From positions 523,212 to 587,211 of the forward strand of contig NZ_FZNM01000001.1 in NCBI RefSeq assembly GCF_900188295.1: 64,000 bases of DNA. Reading direction: 5' to 3'. Position 1 is the stretch's first letter. Each line of letters opens with the position of its first letter. This document shows, piece after piece, positions 55,174 through 63,905 of this stretch. The notes below the pieces were generated by a model. The model was not told the origin of the DNA. It did no database searches and saw nothing but the letters and a program-made list of their open reading frames with translations. A program made the translations under genes and the position numbers. The DNA is from Paracoccus sediminis. GTDB taxonomy: Bacteria > Pseudomonadota > Alphaproteobacteria > Rhodobacterales > Rhodobacteraceae.

Positions 55174-56430
55174 ATGACGCATCGCCCAGGCAGCCGCATC
55201 CTGACCGGAACCCGCATCCGCGAACGCCGCCTGGCGCTGTCGCGGCGGCAGGCGGACGTGGCGCGGGCGGCAGGGATTTCAGCGGCCTATCTGAACCTGA
55301 TCGAACACAACCGCAGGCCCGTGGGCGATCACCTGGTCACGCGCCTTGCCGCGGTTCTTGACGTGTCCGCAGCCGAACTGGCCGAGGGGCGCGAGGAATC
55401 CCAGATCGCCGCCCTGCGCGAGGCGGCGGTCAGGCTGCCCGACGACGTGTCCCCCGAACTGGACCAGGCGCCCGAGCTGCTGGCCCGTTTCCCCGGATGG
55501 GCCGCCGCCCTGATCGCCGCCGCGCGCCGCGCCGACGCGCTGGAACGCCAGCTGGTCACGCTGTCCGACCGCATGACCCAGGACCCCTATCTGCTGACGA
55601 CGCTGCACGAGGTGCTGTCGGCCGTCACATCCGTCCGGTCCACGGCGTCGATCCTGGCCGAAGGGGGCGAAATCCCGCCCGATTGGCGCGACCGGTTCCA
55701 CGCCAACCTGGACGCCGACAGCCTGCGCCTGTCCGGGACCGCGCAGGCCTTGGTCGCCTATCTGGACAGCTTCGACACCCAGGGCGCGATCTTCACCCCG
55801 CAAGAGGAGGTCGAGGCCTGGCTTGCCGCCGGCGCCCCGCCGGTTCGGGACTCGGCGGATCTGGCGTCCGACGCCGCGCGGGCCATGGCGCGGGCGCATC
55901 TGTTGCGGATGGAGGAGGAGCGCGCGGCCCTGCCCGATGCCCTGCTGGCCGAGGCGTCCGGGGATCCCGATCCGCTGCGCATGGCCGACCGGCTGGGCCA
56001 GCCGCTGGATCGGGTGATGCGGCGTCTGGCGGTGCTGAAACCCCCCGGATACGAGGGCGCGGGCCTGCTGGTCTGCGACGGATCGGGGGCGCTGACGCTG
56101 CGGCGCCCGACGGCGGGCTTTCCGCTGCCCCGGCCGGGCGACGCCTGCCCGCTGTGGCCGCTGTTCCAGGCGCTCGCCACGCCCCAGACCGCCATTGCCA
56201 ACGTGGTCGAGGCCCCGTCGGGCCGACGGTTCCGCACCCTGTCGCTGGCCACCCGGCACCAGCCGCTGGGAACCGATGGCCCGCTGCTGACCCGCGCGCA
56301 GATGCTGATCCTGCCCGAGGAGCGGGGATCGCCCGGACGCGCCGACCTGCTGATCGGTCCGGCCTGCCGCATCTGCCCGCGCGCCGAATGCCCCGCGCGG
56401 CGCGAACCCTCGATCCTTTTGACGGCCTGA
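55174..56430 (+). CDS. Second XRE-family regulator of the short-chain fatty acyl type
   Basis: The 418-residue protein has the HTH GTRIRERRLALSRRQADVAR then AAGISAAYLNLIEHNRRPVG (residues 11-55). Its C-terminal block PACRICPRAECPARR near 398 matches the same Cys motif as the divergent gene. The middle differs: it contains a helical segment (ALERQLVTLSDRMTQDPYLL) not present in its neighbour. Two paralogous regulators of this class facing each other are unusual. REC, small membrane and SLC5-kinase genes follow on the same strand. Confidence 0.88.
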   Translation: MTHRPGSRILTGTRIRERRLALSRRQADVARAAGISAAYLNLIEHNRRPVGDHLVTRLAAVLDVSAAELAEGREESQIAALREAAVRLPDDVSPELDQAPELLARFPGWAAALIAAARRADALERQLVTLSDRMTQDPYLLTTLHEVLSAVTSVRSTASILAEGGEIPPDWRDRFHANLDADSLRLSGTAQALVAYLDSFDTQGAIFTPQEEVEAWLAAGAPPVRDSADLASDAARAMARAHLLRMEEERAALPDALLAEASGDPDPLRMADRLGQPLDRVMRRLAVLKPPGYEGAGLLVCDGSGALTLRRPTAGFPLPRPGDACPLWPLFQALATPQTAIANVVEAPSGRRFRTLSLATRHQPLGTDGPLLTRAQMLILPEERGSPGRADLLIGPACRICPRAECPARREPSILLTA

Positions 56431-56498
56431 AACACAGGCTTTGACAGCGCCGGCCCGGCTGCCCCATGATCCCGTCAAACGCCTGGGGAGGGGCGCGG

Positions 56499-56855
56499 AT
56501 GCTCGACATCCTGATGATCGAGGATGAACCCAACATCGCCGAGGCGGTGCAATTCATCCTGACCCGCGAGGGCTGGCGGGTCGCGCTGCACGGGGACGGG
56601 TTGGGCGGGATCGAGGCGATCCGGGGCGCCAAGCCGCGCCTGGTGATCCTGGATGTGATGCTGCCGCATCGGTCGGGAACCGAAATTCTGGCCGAACTGC
56701 GCGGCGATCACGATGCCAGCCTGGCCGCGACCCCGGTGCTGATGCTGACCGCGCGGGGGCAGGCCACGCTGGCGCTGCCCCAGGCCGATGCGGTGCTGGC
56801 CAAGCCGTTCGCCAACGACGACCTGCGCGCGATGGTGCGCCGGATGCTGAACTGA
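56499..56855 (+). CDS. REC-only response regulator
   Basis: The start at 56499 (GGGGAGGGGCG upstream) gives 118 residues. It has acidic EDE at 8-10 (LMIEDEPNIAEAVQFIL), Asp in LVILDVMLPHRSG near 51 and Lys in VLAKPFANDDL near 102. No output domain is present. It resembles the REC protein at 33506 beside acs. Its neighbour kinase at 57132 is the likely phosphodonor, with phosphate passed on or used for protein-protein control (inference). Confidence 0.9.
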   Translation: MLDILMIEDEPNIAEAVQFILTREGWRVALHGDGLGGIEAIRGAKPRLVILDVMLPHRSGTEILAELRGDHDASLAATPVLMLTARGQATLALPQADAVLAKPFANDDLRAMVRRMLN

Positions 56856-56860
56856 CCGCC

Positions 56861-57142
56861 ATGCCCGACCGGCCCTTGTTTCTTGAACGCGCCTCGTTCC
56901 GCCGCCGCCGTCTGGGGGACGCGGCACGCGTGCTGCCGGTGCTGGCGGCCGCGCTGATCCTGGTGCCGGTCTGGTGGATGCCGGGCCAGGTCAGCTTTGC
57001 GGGGGGCGCGGTCTGGCTGTTCGGCCTGTGGGCGGCGCTGATCGCGGCGATCTGGGCGCTGCACCGCGCCCTGCGCCGCGCCGACGCGGCGACCCTGCGC
57101 GCCAGCCGGGACATTGCCGGGGACGACGGCCATGCCCTTTGA
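56861..57142 (+). CDS. Small two-helix membrane protein
   Basis: The 93-residue protein is basic at its N-terminus (FRRRRLGDAARV) and has two hydrophobic segments (about 25-42 and 45-68), then a charged tail. I do not recognise a family. It lies five bases after the REC gene, and its stop overlaps the kinase start by 11 bases. This makes it part of the same transcript and possibly an accessory subunit of the SLC5-type kinase, like small helpers of transporter complexes. Confidence 0.75.
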   Translation: MPDRPLFLERASFRRRRLGDAARVLPVLAAALILVPVWWMPGQVSFAGGAVWLFGLWAALIAAIWALHRALRRADAATLRASRDIAGDDGHAL

Positions 57143-59789
57143 GGCGCTGGTCGCGGGCTGCCTGGCCTATGTGGCGCTGATGTTCGGCGTGGCCTTTGCC
57201 GCCGACCGGGCGGCGGCGCGCGGCCATCTGCGGTGGCTGGATCATCCGGCGGTCTATACGCTGTCGCTGTCGGTCTATTGCAGCGCCTGGACGTTTTATG
57301 GCGCGGTGGGATACGCCAGCCGGTCGGGGCTGGAATTCGCCACGATCTATCTGGGACCGACGATCGTCTTTGCGGGCGCCTGGTGGGGGCTGCGGCGGCT
57401 GGTGCGGGTGGCGCGGATGCACCACGTCACCTCCATCGCGGATCTCATCTCGGCCCGGTTCGGCAAGTCGAACCGGCTGGCCGCCATCGTCACGCTGATC
57501 GCGGTGATCGCGGCGACCCCTTATGTCGCGCTGCAACTGCAATCGGTCAGCCTGTCGTTCGAGGTGTTCGCCACCGACAGCCTGACGGACATCCCGATGA
57601 CCGGCGGCGGGGGGACGGCGCTGTGGGTGGCGGGGGGGTTGGCCCTGTTCACCATCCTGTTCGGCACCCGCAACCTGGCCGCCGACGAACGCCACCACGG
57701 CGTCGTCACCGCCATCGCGCTGGAGGCCGTGGTCAAGCTGCTGGCCTTTCTGGCGGTGGGTATCTTCGTGGTGTGGGGACTGGCGGACGGGCCGTCCGAC
57801 ATGCTGGACCGGATCGCGCGGGCCGCGGCGCGCCACCAGGGCTGGATCCTGCGCCCCGACCGCTGGACCGCGCTGCTGATCGTGTCGGGCGCGGCCATCG
57901 TCGCCCTGCCGCGCATGTTCCAGGTGCTGGTGGTCGAGGCCGCCGACGAGGATCGCCTGGCCGTCGCGGGCTGGGCCTTTCCGGCCTATCTGTTCGCCAT
58001 GTCGCTGTTCGTGCTGCCCATCGCCGTGATGGGGCAGCAGCTTTTGCCGCCCGACGCCAATCCCGACCTGTACGTCCTGACGCTGCCCGCGCGGTCGGGG
58101 CAGAACTGGCTGGCGTTTCTGGTGTTCCTGGGCGGGTTTTCGGCGGCGACATCCATGGTCGTCGTCTGCACGATCGCCCTGGCGACGATGATCTCGAACC
58201 ACTGGATCGTGCCCTTGTGGCTGATGCTGCGCCGCAAGCCGCAGCCCGAAGACCCCGAGGATCTGCGCGGCTTCGTGCTGAACGCCCGCAGGCTGGCGAT
58301 CCTGGCGGTCATGGCGGTCGGCTGGGTCTATTACCGGGCGACCGGCGGGACCACGGCCCTGGCGGCGATGGGGCTGGTGGCGTTCACCGGCATGGCGCAG
58401 GTGCTGCCCGCCATGATCGGCGGGCTTTTGTGGCGGGGCGCCAACCGGCAGGGGGCCTATGCCGGGGTGGGCTGCGGCTTTGCGATATGGATGGCGATGA
58501 TCTTTCTGCCCTCGGTCGGGGTGGGCGCATCCCCGCCCGTGCCGGCCGGTGTCGATCCGCTGGCCTTTGCGATCGTTCTGTCGCTGGCGGCCAACACGCT
58601 GGCGTTCATCGCGCTGTCGATCTTCGGGATGCCCGATCCGGTCGAACGCCTTCAGGGCCTGTCCTTCGTCAGCGCCGTCGATCCGGTCCGTCACAGCCGC
58701 GTCGCGCGGGGCGCGGACGGGGCGGAACCCTTGCTGGTCATGGCGCGCCGCGTCTGGGGGGCCGAGGACGCGTTGCGGTTTTTCCGGGCCGAGGCCGCGA
58801 TCCAGGGCAAGTCCGGCTATCTTCCCGATCTGACGTCCCGGTTCCTGACCCGGCTTGAACGGCGTCTGGCCGGATCGGTGGGCGCGGCGACGGCGCACGC
58901 GATGATCGACAGCGTGGCGGGCGGGGTGGAACTGACCGTGTCCGACCTGATGCAGGTCGCCGACGAGGCGCAGCGCGCCAAGGAGGAGACGCAACGGCTG
59001 GAACATGCCACCACGGAGCTGGCCCGCACCGCGCGGCAGCTGCGCGAGGCCAACGACAAGCTGACCGCCCTGTCGGTGCAGAAGGATTCCTTTCTGGGCC
59101 AGATCAGCCATGAGCTGCGCACGCCCATGACCTCGGTCCGGGCCTTTTCGGAAATCCTGCGCACGCCGGATCTGTCCCCCGCCGACCGCGACCGCTTTGC
59201 GGGGATCATCTTTGACGAATCCGGGCGGCTGACGCGTCTGCTGGACGACCTGCTGGATCTGTCGGTGCTGGAAAGCGGCCAGGCGCAACTGTCGATCACG
59301 CCCGCGAACCTGCACGATCTGATCGAACGGGCGCTGTCGGCCGCATCGGCCACGCGGCCCGAACGCATGTTCCGGGTGGAACGCGAGCCGCTGGCGGAGC
59401 ATCTGGGCATCCTCACCGACGCCGACCGGCTGTTGCAGGTGCTGATAAACGTCATCAGCAATGCCCGCAAATACTGCGACGCCGAACCCCCGGCGCTGTC
59501 GATCCACGTACGCCAGACCCTGCGCGGCGGCGCGCAGATCGACATTGTCGATAACGGATCGGGCATCGAGATCGCGCGCCAGGCGCTGATCTTTGAGAAA
59601 TTCGCCCGGCTGAACGATCCGGCGCGGGCCGGGGGCGCGGGCCTGGGCCTTGCCATCTGCAAGGAGATCATGGCCAATCTGGGCGGCGAGATCACCTATC
59701 TGCCCGGCCAGGGCGGCGCTGCCTTCCGCATCGTGCTGCCGCGCCGCCCGCCGGTTCCCGTCGATGCGGGCCAGCGGCTGCGGGCGTAA
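57132..59789 (+). CDS. SLC5-STAC sensor histidine kinase (CrbS/CbrA-like)
   Basis: The ATG at 57132 gives 885 residues. Residues 1-500 form a 12-13-helix sodium:solute symporter domain (SSS/SLC5), with VYCSAWTFYGAVGYASRSGL and VGYAS-like coupling loops. A STAC segment at about 540-600 (LERRLAGSVGAATAHAMIDS) links it through a coiled coil (605-650) to the kinase. His660 is in SFLGQISHELRTPMTSV. The ATPase has NVISNARKYCD, DNGSGIEI and GAGLGLAICKEI. CrbS and CbrA use this architecture to sense nutrients, CrbS inducing acs in Vibrio. The protein may sense or transport a carboxylate. It is coupled to the REC and two-helix genes. Confidence 0.93.
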   Translation: MPFEALVAGCLAYVALMFGVAFAADRAAARGHLRWLDHPAVYTLSLSVYCSAWTFYGAVGYASRSGLEFATIYLGPTIVFAGAWWGLRRLVRVARMHHVTSIADLISARFGKSNRLAAIVTLIAVIAATPYVALQLQSVSLSFEVFATDSLTDIPMTGGGGTALWVAGGLALFTILFGTRNLAADERHHGVVTAIALEAVVKLLAFLAVGIFVVWGLADGPSDMLDRIARAAARHQGWILRPDRWTALLIVSGAAIVALPRMFQVLVVEAADEDRLAVAGWAFPAYLFAMSLFVLPIAVMGQQLLPPDANPDLYVLTLPARSGQNWLAFLVFLGGFSAATSMVVVCTIALATMISNHWIVPLWLMLRRKPQPEDPEDLRGFVLNARRLAILAVMAVGWVYYRATGGTTALAAMGLVAFTGMAQVLPAMIGGLLWRGANRQGAYAGVGCGFAIWMAMIFLPSVGVGASPPVPAGVDPLAFAIVLSLAANTLAFIALSIFGMPDPVERLQGLSFVSAVDPVRHSRVARGADGAEPLLVMARRVWGAEDALRFFRAEAAIQGKSGYLPDLTSRFLTRLERRLAGSVGAATAHAMIDSVAGGVELTVSDLMQVADEAQRAKEETQRLEHATTELARTARQLREANDKLTALSVQKDSFLGQISHELRTPMTSVRAFSEILRTPDLSPADRDRFAGIIFDESGRLTRLLDDLLDLSVLESGQAQLSITPANLHDLIERALSAASATRPERMFRVEREPLAEHLGILTDADRLLQVLINVISNARKYCDAEPPALSIHVRQTLRGGAQIDIVDNGSGIEIARQALIFEKFARLNDPARAGGAGLGLAICKEIMANLGGEITYLPGQGGAAFRIVLPRRPPVPVDAGQRLRA

Positions 59790-59850
59790 ACGCTTTATCA
59801 ACCGCTTCTTGTCAGATTGCCTTCAGGACTTGGCCGATTCGGGGTTTATC

Positions 59851-60951
59851 ATGGCGCAGAACGGACAGGCGGACAAATTGCGGGCCTTGCTTCAGGCCCG
59901 CGCCCAGGGCGGTGCCGAAAAACCCGCGCGGCTGCCCCAGCCCCAGCCCCTGTCGCCCGCCCGCGCCGCCGCCAACGCGGTCGGTCGCGCGGCGGAACGG
60001 CTGTATCGCCTGCCGGTCTTGCCGGTCGATATCCGTCCCGGCGCGGCGACGCTGGCCGAGTTGCCGGAACTGCTGCCCGAACAGGCCCTGCTGGCGGTGC
60101 TGCAAGGGCCGGGAGACCAGATCGGGGTCATGGCCCTGGGGTTCGAAACGGTGACCGCCCTGATCGAGGTTCAGGCCCTGGGCCGCGTGACCGCGCGGGC
60201 CGCCGAACGGCGCCGGCTGACGCGCAGCGACGCGGCGATCTGTGTGGATTTCATCAATGCGCTGATGGCCGAACTGGGAACCGAACTGACCGGCGTGGAC
60301 GGTTTCGGCGCCATTCAGGGATATGGCTATGCGACCCATCTGGACGATCCGCGCGCCCTGATCCTGATGCTGGAGGATCGGCCCTATCGCAGCCTGTCCT
60401 TCGAACTGCGCCTTGGCGGGGGGGAAACCCGCGACGGCTCGATCCTGGTGGCGGTTCCCCAAAAGGCCGATGCCCGTCCTGGCGATCCTTCGCGGCCGCT
60501 GCCCGCCCCGGCGGTGCAGGGTTCCCCCGCTGCGCCGCCCGCCGATGCGGCGCCGGCGCCGGTCCGGGACGCGACGCTGGCGGCTGCGATGACCGCCGCC
60601 CCGGTGGATGTGGTGGGCGTCCTGTGCCGCCGCACCATCACCCTTGGCGAATTGCGCGCCCTGGTTCCGGGCAGGATGCTGCCCCTGCCGCGCGTCACCC
60701 TGGCCGAGGCGCGGTTGGAAACGCCGGGCGGACAGTTGCTGGCCACCGGCAAGCTGGGCGAATCCGAAGGCTGCCACGCCCTGCGGCTGCACGATCCGGC
60801 GCGGATCGCCACGCAACAGCCGTTTGCCGGAACCGTGCCCGCCCCCGATCCGATTCCTGCCGATCTGTCGGACAGCGATCCGTTCCGCGCATCCCCCGGT
60901 CCGCACATGGCGGGCGGCAAGGTTCCGGCGCGGCTGGCCTCGGGCGTGTGA
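59851..60951 (+). CDS. Orphan FliM/FliN-like (SpoA domain) protein
   Basis: The 366-residue protein begins [20 protein letters not shown]. Residues about 50-205 resemble the FliM middle (CheC-like) domain, with [20 protein letters not shown] and [20 protein letters not shown]. The C-terminal part includes a SpoA/FliN-type block ([20 protein letters not shown]). No flagellar gene is near, and the binding region for CheY is not clear. The protein could be a flagellar switch relic, a T3SS-like component or part of another assembly. It follows the SLC5-type kinase by 61 bases on the same strand. Confidence 0.75.
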   Translation: MAQNGQADKLRALLQARAQGGAEKPARLPQPQPLSPARAAANAVGRAAERLYRLPVLPVDIRPGAATLAELPELLPEQALLAVLQGPGDQIGVMALGFETVTALIEVQALGRVTARAAERRRLTRSDAAICVDFINALMAELGTELTGVDGFGAIQGYGYATHLDDPRALILMLEDRPYRSLSFELRLGGGETRDGSILVAVPQKADARPGDPSRPLPAPAVQGSPAAPPADAAPAPVRDATLAAAMTAAPVDVVGVLCRRTITLGELRALVPGRMLPLPRVTLAEARLETPGGQLLATGKLGESEGCHALRLHDPARIATQQPFAGTVPAPDPIPADLSDSDPFRASPGPHMAGGKVPARLASGV

Positions 60952-61033
60952 TCCGCGCTTTACACTTGAATTCTTGGCGTTCCGGCCGCATTTAACCCCG
61001 GTCCCGAATCGGGGCGATCAGCATGGAGTGAAC

Positions 61034-61252
61034 ATGGCCAAGGAAGAAATGCTCGAATTTCCGGGTGTCGTGAAGGAACTCTTGCCCAATGCGACGTTCA
61101 GGGTCGAGCTGGAAAACGGCCATGAAATCATCGCGCATATGGCGGGAAAGATGCGCAAGAACCGCATCCGCGTCCTGGCGGGCGACAAGGTTCAAGTCGA
61201 AATGAACACCTATGACCTGTCCAAGGGACGGATCAATTACCGCTTCAAGTGA
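61034..61252 (+). CDS. infA: Translation initiation factor IF-1
   Basis: The 72-residue protein starts [20 protein letters not shown], is an OB-fold S1-type domain, and ends KGRINYRFK. Length and sequence are standard for IF-1. It assists start-codon selection with IF-2 and IF-3. Followed by maf 13 bases later. Confidence 0.98.
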   Translation: MAKEEMLEFPGVVKELLPNATFRVELENGHEIIAHMAGKMRKNRIRVLAGDKVQVEMNTYDLSKGRINYRFK

Positions 61253-61265
61253 CGCGGGCGCCGCG

Positions 61266-61874
61266 ATGGCCGCACCGCGCCCCTTGCCCGGCGGGCGGCG
61301 CCTGATCCTGGGATCGGCCAGCCCGCGCCGGTTGGAACTGCTGGCCCAGATCGGCATTCGGCCCCATGACATCCGCAGCGCCGATATCGACGAAACCCCC
61401 TGCAAGGGCGAAGATGCGCGCGCCTATGTCCGCCGCATCGCCTTGGCCAAGGCGGCCGCCCTGGACCTTGCCGCGGATGAGGTGCTGCTGTGCGCGGACA
61501 CGACCGTTTCGGTCGGCCGCCGCATCCTGGGCAAACCCTCGTCGCGCGACGAGGCCGCCGGATTCATGCGGCTCATGTCCGGGCGCAGGCATCGGGTGCT
61601 GACCGCGTTGGCGGTCCGCGAGGGTGGACGGACGCGTGACCGGCTGGTCGAAACCACGGTGCGGATGCGGCCCATCGGGTCGGCCGAACTGGACGCCTAT
61701 CTGGACTTCGGCGACTGGCAGGGCAAGGCCGGCGGATACGCCATCCAGGGCGCCGCCGCCGCGTTCATCCCCTGGATCCAGGGGTCGTTTTCCGCCGTTG
61801 TCGGCCTGCCTCTGTCGGAAACCGCCGCGATGCTGGCGGCAAGCGGCATAACCGCAAAGGGAGCCGCCCCATGA
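61266..61874 (+). CDS. maf: Maf-family nucleotide pyrophosphatase
   Basis: The 202-residue protein has [19 protein letters not shown] (the SxSPRR motif) near residue 13, [20 protein letters not shown] near 42 and [20 protein letters not shown] near 165. Maf proteins hydrolyse dTTP, UTP or modified nucleotides and influence septum formation. The last 4 bases overlap the next gene (ATGA). Confidence 0.95.
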   Translation: MAAPRPLPGGRRLILGSASPRRLELLAQIGIRPHDIRSADIDETPCKGEDARAYVRRIALAKAAALDLAADEVLLCADTTVSVGRRILGKPSSRDEAAGFMRLMSGRRHRVLTALAVREGGRTRDRLVETTVRMRPIGSAELDAYLDFGDWQGKAGGYAIQGAAAAFIPWIQGSFSAVVGLPLSETAAMLAASGITAKGAAP

Positions 61875-62920
61875 AGGGACGTCAGGTCGTTCTGGGACAA
61901 CTGTTCGGTGCCGAGGCCGCCGCCTTGATGGAAGACGGCCAGTTGGTCGATCTGCTGGTCGATGCGGGCGCCCTGGCCCCGCTGGTTCCCGGCGACATCT
62001 GCCGGGGCGTGGTCGAGCGGTTGATGAAGGGGCAGGGTGGGGTCTTTCTGCGCCTGCCCGAAGGTCAGCGCGGTTATCTGCGCGACCGTTCGGGCCTGCG
62101 CGAAGGCCAGTCCTTGCTGGTGCAGGTGACGGGCGTCGCAAGCGAAGGAAAGGCGGTGCCCGTGACCGCGCGCATCCTGCTGCGGGGCCGGCATGTGCTG
62201 GTCACGCCGGGCGCGCCGGGCATCAACGTGTCCCGCCGCATCCGCGACGAGGGCGCGCGCGCCCAACTGGCCGCCCTGGGCGCCGCCGCCCGGCCGCCCG
62301 AACGCACCGGCATCATCATCCGCAGCATCGCCGAAGCCGCCGACCCTGACGAGATCGCCGAGGAACTGCGCGGCCTGCTGGATCTGTCGGCCCGGATCGG
62401 CGGCGAGGCGGATGGGCCACCCGAACTGTTGCTGGGCGCGCCATCCCCGCACGAACTGGCCTGGATGGAATGGTCCGACCCCGAACCCGACGCGGTCGAG
62501 GAGGGCGAGGACAGCTTTGCCCGCTGCGGCGTGCTGGAGGCGGTCGATGCGCTGCTGGCCCCCGAGATGTCCTTGCCCGGCGGCGCCCATGCGGTGATCG
62601 AACCGACCCGCGCCCTGGTGGCCATCGACGTGAACACCGGCAACGACACCAGCCCCGCCGCCGCGCTCAAGGCCGATATCGCGCTTGCCCGCGACCTGCC
62701 GCGCCAGTTGCGGCTGCGCGGTCTGGGCGGTCAGGTGGTCATCGATTTTGCCCCGATCCCCAAGCGCGACCGCGCCACGCTGGATCAGGTTCTGGGCGCC
62801 GCGTTCCGGGGCGAAGGCGCCGAAACGTCGCTGATCGGCTGGACGGCGATGGGCCTTTACGAGATCAACCGAAAGCGCGACCGCATCCCCCTGCGCCGCC
62901 TGGCCAAGGGGGCGGGTTGA
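61871..62920 (+). CDS. Ribonuclease E/G family protein
   Basis: The 349-residue protein has an S1-like region at about 37-105 and the catalytic magnesium motif in [17 protein letters not shown] near residue 255, with the second Asp in [14 protein letters not shown] near 290. It is shorter than E. coli RNase G (489 residues as I recall) and ends soon after the catalytic core. It probably processes rRNA or mRNA. Conserved neighbours maf and yacG surround it, with overlaps on both sides. Confidence 0.9.
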   Translation: MKGRQVVLGQLFGAEAAALMEDGQLVDLLVDAGALAPLVPGDICRGVVERLMKGQGGVFLRLPEGQRGYLRDRSGLREGQSLLVQVTGVASEGKAVPVTARILLRGRHVLVTPGAPGINVSRRIRDEGARAQLAALGAAARPPERTGIIIRSIAEAADPDEIAEELRGLLDLSARIGGEADGPPELLLGAPSPHELAWMEWSDPEPDAVEEGEDSFARCGVLEAVDALLAPEMSLPGGAHAVIEPTRALVAIDVNTGNDTSPAAALKADIALARDLPRQLRLRGLGGQVVIDFAPIPKRDRATLDQVLGAAFRGEGAETSLIGWTAMGLYEINRKRDRIPLRRLAKGAG

Positions 62921-63126
62921 TGGCCTGTCCCATCTGCAACAAGCCGGGCGTGCCCGCCTATCGCCCGTTCTGTTCGAAACGCTGCGCCGATATCGACTTG
63001 GGCCGCTGGCTGCGCGGCAGCTATGTGATCCCCGGACAACCGTTGGACGACCTTGGTTCGGATCACCCTGGCGGCGATGAAAAAAACCCCGGCGGGGGAC
63101 TGGACAGTGCGACCAAGCGCCCGTAA
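62920..63126 (+). CDS. yacG: DNA gyrase inhibitor YacG
   Basis: The 68-residue protein binds zinc through Cys3, Cys6, Cys18 and Cys22 (CPIC and [15 protein letters not shown]). Its ATG overlaps the RNase stop by one base (TGATG). In E. coli YacG inhibits gyrase by binding GyrB. The C-terminal half is polar and disordered. Confidence 0.94.
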   Translation: MACPICNKPGVPAYRPFCSKRCADIDLGRWLRGSYVIPGQPLDDLGSDHPGGDEKNPGGGLDSATKRP

Positions 63127-63162
63127 ACACCGCCCCACACCACGCGCCGTCGGCGCAGGGAT

Positions 63163-63238
63163 GCCCGGATAGCTCAGTTGGTAGAGCAGCGGATTGAAAA
63201 TCCGCGTGTCGGCGGTTCAAATCCGTCTCCGGGCACCA
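63163..63238 (+). tRNA. tRNA-Phe (anticodon GAA)
   Basis: 76 bases including the encoded CCA. The acceptor stem pairs GCCCGGA with TCCGGGC. The anticodon loop TTGAAAA gives GAA, flanked by the paired stem GCGGA/TCCGC. T-loop GGTTCAAATCC is standard. Confidence 0.98.
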
Positions 63239-63905
63239 TCGTTCCCTGTCGGTCGCCAACCGGATCGCGGCTGCTGAACGCGGTCAGGATCAGATCCCGC
63301 AGTCGGTCCATGGGCAGCGCGCTGCCGTCCGGCGGGATCAGCCCGCAGGACAGGCCCCAGCCCGCGGTCCGGTCCACCAGATGCGCCGGGCCGATCACAT
63401 GCACCAGCGTATCGGGCCGGTCATCCATCGCGATGCCGGGGGCCGCCTGGTGATCGCCGATCACGATCATCAGCGGCGGATCGGCGGCATGGCGCAGCGC
63501 ATAGTCCATGACCGTGGCCAGGCTGTAGTCCACGGCCTCGCGATAGGCGCGCCGAACCCGGTCGCGATCGCGCCACACGGTCTCGGGCGGATCGCCGGCC
63601 GTGGCCATGCCGTCAAAGACCCGACCATCGCCCAGACCGTCCCAGTCCAGCAGGCGCGGAACCGGCACCCAGGGCGCATGGGACGAGATCAGCGCGACCT
63701 GCGCGAACAGGCGGGGGCGGTCCGTCCCGGCGCGCAGCAGCCGGTCGGTGGCGTCCAGCGTGAACTGGTCGGGCATCGTCACCCAGTTGAAGGGCTTGCC
63801 GCGATAGCCCAGATCGCCCGCGGACAGGATCCTGTCAAAGCCCATGGCCGCGCCTTCGGGCCAGGGGCGCGTGATGGCGGGCATCACCGCCGCCGTCCGG
63901 AATCC
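63174..63905 (-). pseudogene. Sulfatase/LTA-synthase-like hydrolase, C-terminal fragment, probably disrupted
   Basis: The open frame spans 63174-63962 on the minus strand. From GFRTAAVMPAITRPWPEG (about 63905 inward) it reads as the C-terminal half of a sulfatase-like phosphoethanolamine- or LTA-synthase-type enzyme, with GFDRILSAGDLGYRGKPF, ALISSHAPWVPVP and metal motif IVIGDHQAAPG. The conserved sequence starts upstream of the first usable start codon (GTG at 63887) and is cut by a TGA at 63963-63965, so the N-terminal half with the catalytic Thr is missing or out of frame. At the other end the frame runs 65 bases into the antisense of tRNA-Phe, so its natural stop may be lost too. Confidence 0.55.

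Noticed and set aside
56991..59801. A 936-codon minus-strand frame across the SLC5-kinase
   Set aside because: Shadow frame rich in Arg, Gln, Gly, His and Asp, as is typical of antisense to GC-rich genes.
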